Of a stretch of DNA of 64,000 bases, positions 58,561 to 64,000 are shown piece after piece. The translations under genes were made by a program, and so were the position numbers. The notes under the pieces were generated by a model. The model was not told the DNA's origin, made no database searches, and saw nothing but the letters and a program-made list of their open reading frames with translations. This DNA is from Paulownia fortunei (lineage: Eukaryota > Streptophyta > Magnoliopsida > Lamiales > Paulowniaceae). Position 1 is the first letter of the stretch; the number at the start of each line of letters is the position of its first letter. Location: NCBI GenBank assembly GCA_019321725.1, contig CM033114.1:15852278-15916277 (forward strand). Reading direction: 5' to 3'.

Positions 58561-59370
58561 ATATAATACTAAAAATTTTGATAAATCTTTTATAAAAACT
58601 AACATGTCCTAAAAATAGTCTTCCCTACTTCACAGACTTCGATATTGCAAATTGACAATTAACTCAATTTTAGATTTGTCTACTTAAATATCTTTTGACA
58701 AAATAATATGTCCAAGAACAATACAAGTTGTCAGCATAAAATGGCATTTCTCCCAATTGAATACAAAGTTCTTTTCACATCTGATGAAAACCTGTTCAAA
58801 ATTAGACAAACAATCATCAAATGAATTACCTAAAATATAAAAAAAATCATCCATGAATACTTCAAGAAAAATGTTCAACCATGTCACTAAAAATACTTCA
58901 AGAATGTAGTTGGTGCATTACATAATCCAAACGGCATACTTCAATATGCAAAAGTACTAAAAGGACATGAAAAGTTATTTTCTCTTTATCAACGAGTACA
59001 ATTGCAATTTGATTATACCTAAAATATCCATCTAAGAAGTAGAAAATTTCATGTCCTGCAACTTTTTCTAAGATTTGATCTATGAAGGGTAGCGGAAAAT
59101 GATCTTTTCTAGTAACTGAATTGAGTTTCCTATAGTCAATGTACATTCGCCAACCAGTAACATTTCTAGTTGGAATTAATTCATCATTATCATTCTTGAC
59201 TACAATAACTCTAGATTTCTTAGGTACAACTTGAGTAGGGTTTACCCAGTTGCTATCATAAATAGGATAAATGATTTCATTATCTAAGAGTTTAATGACT
59301 TCATTTCTCATTATTTCTTTCATATTAGGATTTAGCCTTCGTCGCATCTCTCTAGAAGGTTTAGCATTTT
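58561..59370 (-). pseudogene. Gypsy reverse transcriptase (element 2)
   Basis: The 149-codon open frame 58898-59347 carries MRRRLNPNMKEIMRNEVIKL, TQVVPKKSRVIVVKN, NVTGWRMYIDYRKLN and [20 protein letters not shown]; 58684-58887 continues with VFMDDFFYILGNSFDDCLS, the catalytic box as FMDD. A frameshift separates them where MPFGLCNAP-type sequence is expected. It is the best preserved RT in the window. Confidence 0.88.
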
Positions 59371-60200
59371 CCTATAGGTAGATGTTATATGTACAAATTA
59401 AAGGACTAATACCCCTCATGTCAACAATGGTCTATCCTAAAGCATTTTTATGCATTTTCAAAGTTTCGTTCAACTTACCTTATTGGGATGCATCGAGTTT
59501 GGATGAAATTGTTATTGGAAAAGTCTTATTCTCATCCAAGAAAGAGTATTTCAAATCAAATTCAAAGGTTTCAAATTAATCACAGGAGCTTTAATACTTG
59601 ATGGAACATATTGTACTATTGATGATAAAAGTTTTTCAAACCTTGGCTTCCAAAATATTTTTCCTATACCTGCAAAAATTTAGAGAGAGTATTAGAGTGT
59701 GACTTTTAACAAATACTTTCACTTTCAATATTCATGAAGAAGTACCTCGATTGAATCCACTTCATGTACTCTAATATCTTCTGCAGGTTGCGTACAAATA
59801 TTAAATACAGTTAGTTCCAAAGTCATTTTAAAAGATAACTTCAAAACACTATTCCTAAAATTAATCAAAGCATTTGAAGTTGCAAGAAAAAGATGACCCA
59901 AAATGATAGGAATTTGTGTATATGTATATGTAACAAGCTTTGTGTCCAGAAAATGAAATCCATTGGAAAATAAAACTTATCAATTTATACCAACACATCT
60001 TCTACTACTCTCTTTGGAACTTTAATCGAATGGTCAACTAGTTGGAATGCAACAAAAGTTGTTTTAAGTTCTTCCAAACCTAACTATTCATAAATTGAGA
60101 AAAGTATAAGATTTACACTAGCACCAAGGTCAAGCAAAGCAAGCTCTATTCAAGTGTTCCCTATGGTACATAAAATGGTTGGATAATCTAGATCTTTGTA
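59371..60200 (-). pseudogene. Gypsy aspartic protease and linker (element 2)
   Basis: The protease active site reads ALLDLGASVNLILFSIYE (about 60090-60140), then a HSIKVPKRVVEDVLV segment (about 59995-60030) and the linker to RT, parallel to 40820-41659. Multiple stops. DLGA again replaces DTGA. Confidence 0.8.
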
Positions 60201-60384
60201 CTTGGGTGGAGTGAATTGTTGAATGATTGAACTAACACTTTCAGCTAAAAATACATTTTTTTGTGCATGATGTTTTTTTTTTTATTGTACACAAATCTTT
60301 CAAAAATTTGGCAAAGAAGGAACTTGTTTAATTATATCTAACAATGGAATATTAATATTGACTTGTTGAAAGAGTTAAAATATT

Positions 60385-61319
60385 TCAGAATTTGATTTCA
60401 ATTTCTGAGTTGGTCATAATCTTTGAGAAAAGGCTGCTGGAGGTAAATATTTTTTCTTTTTCATCATTTTCATACTTACCTTCTTTAAAATTACCTTCAT
60501 TGTCAACACCACTTTCATTCTTCATTCCTGAAGGTGGATTAGAAACTTTCTCCTTGGGATGAATAGTCTTGTCAATAATTTTTCCATTATGAAGAGTTCT
60601 GACCAAATTAGCTTCCTTAATTGATTTTTCACCTGAAAAAGAAACATGACATTGAGTGGAAAGATTAGATTGAGGTTGAGCAGGATACTTATCTTTTTCC
60701 CGAGTGTGCAAAGAGGCAATTAATGTTGAAAGTGTATTTTTGATCTCTTTCATGGCTTGTGAAGTTTGATTATTGATGTTTGTTTGTTCAAGCATAAATG
60801 CTTGCAAAATTTCCTCAAGGGATTTTGTATGTAGAGTTGGATAAGAATGAAAGTTTGGTGGCTTTTGTGAATGTAGCAATTGGGCACGGTTATCATCTTG
60901 TTAATTTAAATGGGGATGATTTCTCCATTGTGGATTCTAAGTTTTGGAATATGGAGAATTGAAAGTTTTTTTGAAAGTGTTCAAGAAATTTGGTTGTACT
61001 GGAATGTTTGGACATTCATTGGCGAAGTGCCCATAAGTTAACAATTGCGGCAAACTTCTTCCTCTCGCATAGATTTGATTTTCTTTACTTTTTTTAGTTC
61101 AATGGCTTCAACTTTTCCTATTAAACTAGCAATCCTAGCATTTAGATCATCTTCTTGACTAAGGTAATATTTTTCTTTATTACTATTAGCAAGATTAGAT
61201 CTAATAGAACCTTCAAAAGAATTAATACTATGTCATGATTAAGATTTTTCTACCAAATGGTCTAGATATTCTAAGGCTTCATAAGGTTTTTTATCAATAA
61301 ACTCACTATTACACATTAT
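60385..61319 (-). pseudogene. Gypsy gag C-terminal part with zinc knuckle (element 2)
   Basis: The minus strand reads IEIMCNSEFIDKKPYEALEYLDHLVEKS (split: CNSEFIDKKPYEALEYLD at 61260-61320), a CCHC-like knuckle CRNC..MGHFANECPN (about 61005-61050) and, in the 164-codon open frame 60385-60879, KSLEEILQAFMLEQTNINN and KDKYPAQPQSN, the usual end of Athila-like gag. The N-terminal half is cut off by the Copia LTR at 61320. Gag would package element RNA. Confidence 0.83.
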
Positions 61320-62656
61320 TTCAATAAATTTGGACTTGATGATGATCATGAAACATGCCTCTGTGGCTTTGGTCTTAAACTTGTTACGAGTCGGGGGTTT
61401 AATAAGATAGGACATCAATAAGCTTAATGGACTCTCAACATAATGCATGTTCGAAAGGAGGATGTCTCATTCTATAAGTGTTGGCATGGGGATGCTAATG
61501 CATGTGTATGGGTGCTTGTTAGGAAATAAGTATATTGAACGACCTATGAAAATTCCTAGTTGGAAACATTGTTTGTCGAATAAGACTTGAGGCACCATTA
61601 TAGTCTTCACTAAACAGACCAATTGGAAATTTTTAATTGGAAACATTATTTTTTGAAATAAGAGTTTCATGTTACAATAGTACATGATTAGTCCTTGGGT
61701 TTGAAGCACCATAATAGCCTTATGCAAGTCATGTTCCATTTTGATGTATCTTCTGATTGCATCACAATCATAAAAGAGGTACGTTGGATATTACATTGAT
61801 ATGTATGAAGGTTAATATAGCCAACAAAGGATCCATCACTTGTATAGCAGAACAGAGTGAATCTTCTATGTTTTCATAGTTCATGACTCAAAAGTTCTTG
61901 GCCAAAGCAGGATGAAAGTTAGATAGGGTTTTTTAACGATTCGTCATGAGTTATTAGAACTTAAAATAGAATCACAGTTATTGAGCAATTAGGGTTTTGA
62001 CTATTAATCTATGCCCTACACTCAATTGAGAGATTATATAATAAAAGGACCTTACGTACGGTACTCGTATTTAAAATAGGATGACTCACTAATTCACCTA
62101 AGACTAGGTAGTCGTGATACACTTGCAAAAGGTTTTTCATGATTTGTGAAGTTTTTAAAATTAAGGTGTATTTTTAGGTGGATTAATTATGTTCAAGTGG
62201 ATTAAATAGGCAAAAAATTATTTTTTTCTTCCATCTTTTCTTCAACCAAAAATTCCATCATTTTGTCTAAGTATTAATTTTTTAATCACAAGTTGATAAT
62301 AAGAATTAATATTCACTAAATTCACTCCAAAAACTAGGTTAATAAAAGAATCTGAATTGCTAGCGAAGAGGATTTCGTGTTCCTACTCAATATGTGGACT
62401 ATTTTAGAGGGGAGAAGCTTAGACCCCTATGAAGTTAGAATTTAGAAAAGGGGTAGCAATCGATTGCTTCAAACCCTATGATAATCAGATAGCTTAAAGG
62501 TATAAATTAAATCTTTGATTTGTTTTATACAACCATTGGAATTTGCGAGATTGTTAAAGTCGCATAGGAATCGGGGTGCTATTGTAATTATCACATCAAG
62601 TTTATTTAAAAACATTATTTTTCCATTGTGTACCCCTAGATCACGTGACCTAAAAG
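61320..62656 (+). repeat. Copia 5' LTR (plus), 5'-truncated
   Basis: Colinear with the plus-strand copies from AACATGCCTCTGTGGCTTTGG (61350, inverse of a segment near 2360) to the end next to the primer-binding site at 62657. The first ~200 bp of the LTR are missing and the break joins Athila gag. It is followed by a leader, so this is the 5' LTR of an element. Confidence 0.83.
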
Positions 62657-62669
62657 TGATATCAGAACC
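62657..62669 (+). other. Copia primer-binding site
   Basis: TGATATCAGAACC directly after the LTR, a mutated form of TGGTATCAGAGCC that pairs with initiator tRNA-Met. Confidence 0.75.
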
Positions 62670-63802
62670 ACAGTTTTCCAAATTCCAATTGAATTCAATT
62701 TATGCCCATAAATTTAATTATTAAATTTTGATTGATTTTTTTGTATTTTTGATTGGGATAAAATTATTTTACAATTTATTTAATTATTAAATAGAACATG
62801 TGTAGTTGAATTTGATTTAGCCGTCAGAATAAAACATATGGCTCGATCGCATAATAGTAGCACGACATGTGCGCTCACGTACATGGGCATGCACACAACA
62901 ACTGTGCCATGGTGAAACACGCTACATGCCTAGCGTGCAGTGTGAGGGGGCAATAGATGGCCTCATCGTGTTGGATTGCAAAATTTTATTTTTTAGAATT
63001 TTAATATTTTTTGGATAAAATGGGCTTTTCGTGAAAAAATTGAGATTTTATCCTAAGTCATGAAATTACAATTTAAATGGATGGTAAATTTACATGCTTT
63101 TATAAATTCATGAGATGTGTTTATGGTCATGTATGGGATGATCATGGATCCTTTTGACTAATGTGATTGAATTATTATAGTTTGGGGTTTTAAAATAGTA
63201 TATACAAGTCTCTTATTCTTTCCTTGTATGTATATTACATTTTTTAAATGAGAGTAGCATAGGGTGAGGTTTTTCCTTTACTTTCTGTGAACAAGAATAA
63301 GAACCAAGATGGAGAATCAAGAGAAGACCTATGAATGTATGAGATCTATTCATGTAATAGAAAGTAATTTTTATTTCTATTTTGTTACCATTAGACTGAC
63401 TTACATCTATTTTTGGCTCAAATAGATCGTATAAGATTTGCCTATGATCATCCAAGTTATGTATGTATTAGATGTATGTATAAGGTTTATTTAATATTTT
63501 CATATGATATGCTTTCCATCAATTGAATGAAAACATATTAAATAAACTAAGATTAAAAGATGGTGAGGTCTTAGTTAAAATAAACTTGAATTAAAATAAA
63601 GAAAAGAAATTTTTGAAATTTAAATTTCAAGCAAATATGGATAAAACTAGGTTGGACCCAATAATCCATGCATACCATCAGAAGTAGACGACATGATGAT
63701 GCTACCTTACTTTGTTATTGGCCATGAGTCATGGAATGACTCTACAATGAAAAGTTATGATCTCTACTAAGCATGTAGATGCCTATGAGATGAACTCGTC
63801 TT
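62670..63802 (+). mobile_element. Copia 5' leader with GC-rich island
   Basis: Leader colinear with the inverse of 1-689 and with 33547-34700. The GC-rich island (62850-62960) has repeated GTGCGC/GCATGC-like words. Gag is not reached: at 63803 another Copia LTR begins. Confidence 0.75.
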
Positions 63803-64000
63803 TGTTAGTTTTGCTATAATCGTAGGGGCATACGCAGTAAAAAATTAAAAGATTTTTATCAAACATAAATTTAACCCCTCGATTCGAAAGAGATTTTAAC
63901 AATCGCACTTATTCAAGTGAATATATAAATAAATATTAAATTTAGATTATACATTTTGTGGACCGATTATTGCAGGGATTAAAGCAATCAATTGCTTATC
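63803..64000 (-). repeat. Copia LTR (minus), start only
   Basis: Starts TGTTAGTTTTGCTATAATCG and follows the left end of the LTR at 706-2581 (GTAGGGGCATACGCAG versus GTAGGGGCATGCACAG) to the window edge. It is the 3' end of a minus-strand LTR inserted in the leader of the preceding element. Its other end lies outside the window. Confidence 0.83.

Larger units (their letters stand above)
54681..61319 (-). mobile_element. Athila-like Gypsy element 2 (minus), LOG cargo, both ends truncated
   Basis: Order on the minus strand: gag, protease, RT, RNase H, integrase, unknown cargo region, LOG C-terminal half, non-coding 3' region. The 5' end is cut in gag at about 61320 by a Copia LTR; the 3' LTR is absent. 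It is the same subfamily as element 1 (similar protease, RT, integrase tail and cargo). It holds an A23 run (T23 at 54784-54806 on the plus strand). Confidence 0.85.

Overview
This is 64 kb of AT-rich eukaryotic nuclear DNA, almost certainly from a flowering plant. It carries Ty1/Copia elements primed by initiator tRNA-Met, Ty3/Gypsy elements of Athila-like and Tat-like type, L1-type LINE remnants, hAT-type MITEs, and one remnant of the plant-only STIG1 cysteine-rich family. It reads as nested, decayed retrotransposon heterochromatin. I see no intact host gene, no tRNA or rRNA gene, no CRISPR array and nothing prokaryotic. The species cannot be fixed from the sequence. A run of 100 N at 19025-19124 is an assembly gap.

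Layout, left to right. 1-13564 is Copia DNA on the minus strand. A leader with its primer-binding site (1-705) and an LTR (706-2581) are followed by gag-pol remnants of a neighbouring copy. Those remnants are split by a solo Gypsy LTR (3489-5479, target duplication CAAGT) and by two solo LTRs of one family nested in opposite orientation (7415-12047). 13565-19024 holds Athila-like 3' regions and LTRs and a minus-strand Tat-type RT fragment. 19125-21017 is a Copia LTR. 21018-23060 is the only stretch without obvious LTR-element content and holds a broken STIG1-like gene on the minus strand. 23061-26927 is a Copia RT fragment and a Copia LTR carrying a MITE. 28490-31640 has two LINE 3' fragments (minus). 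31780-38803 is a decayed plus-strand Copia element lacking most of its RT, with a hAT MITE in its 5' LTR. 38804-40465 is a minus-strand Copia LTR piece. 40466-49105 is Athila-like element 1 (plus) with its 3' LTR. 49106-54680 is a related but distinct Athila-like fragment with 3' LTR. 54681-61319 is Athila-like element 2 (minus, same subfamily as element 1). 61320-64000 is Copia LTR, leader, and the start of another Copia LTR.

The most interesting content is the cargo of elements 1 and 2. Between integrase and the 3' LTR, where some Athila elements carry an env-like ORF, both hold an unrecognised open region followed by a decayed copy of LONELY GUY (LOG), the plant enzyme that releases active cytokinins. 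Element 1 has the N- and C-terminal halves of LOG. Element 2 has only the C-terminal half, and the sequence it lacks is a 411-base block bounded in element 1 by GTAAGT and CAG. The element 2 junction is therefore exactly the sequence expected if that block had been spliced out of element RNA before reverse transcription. The other Athila-like 3' regions here (13565-15165 and 51396-52909) lack the LOG block.

All readings were made by eye. Lineage names below the superfamily level are inferences, and boundaries without a stated target-site duplication are approximate.
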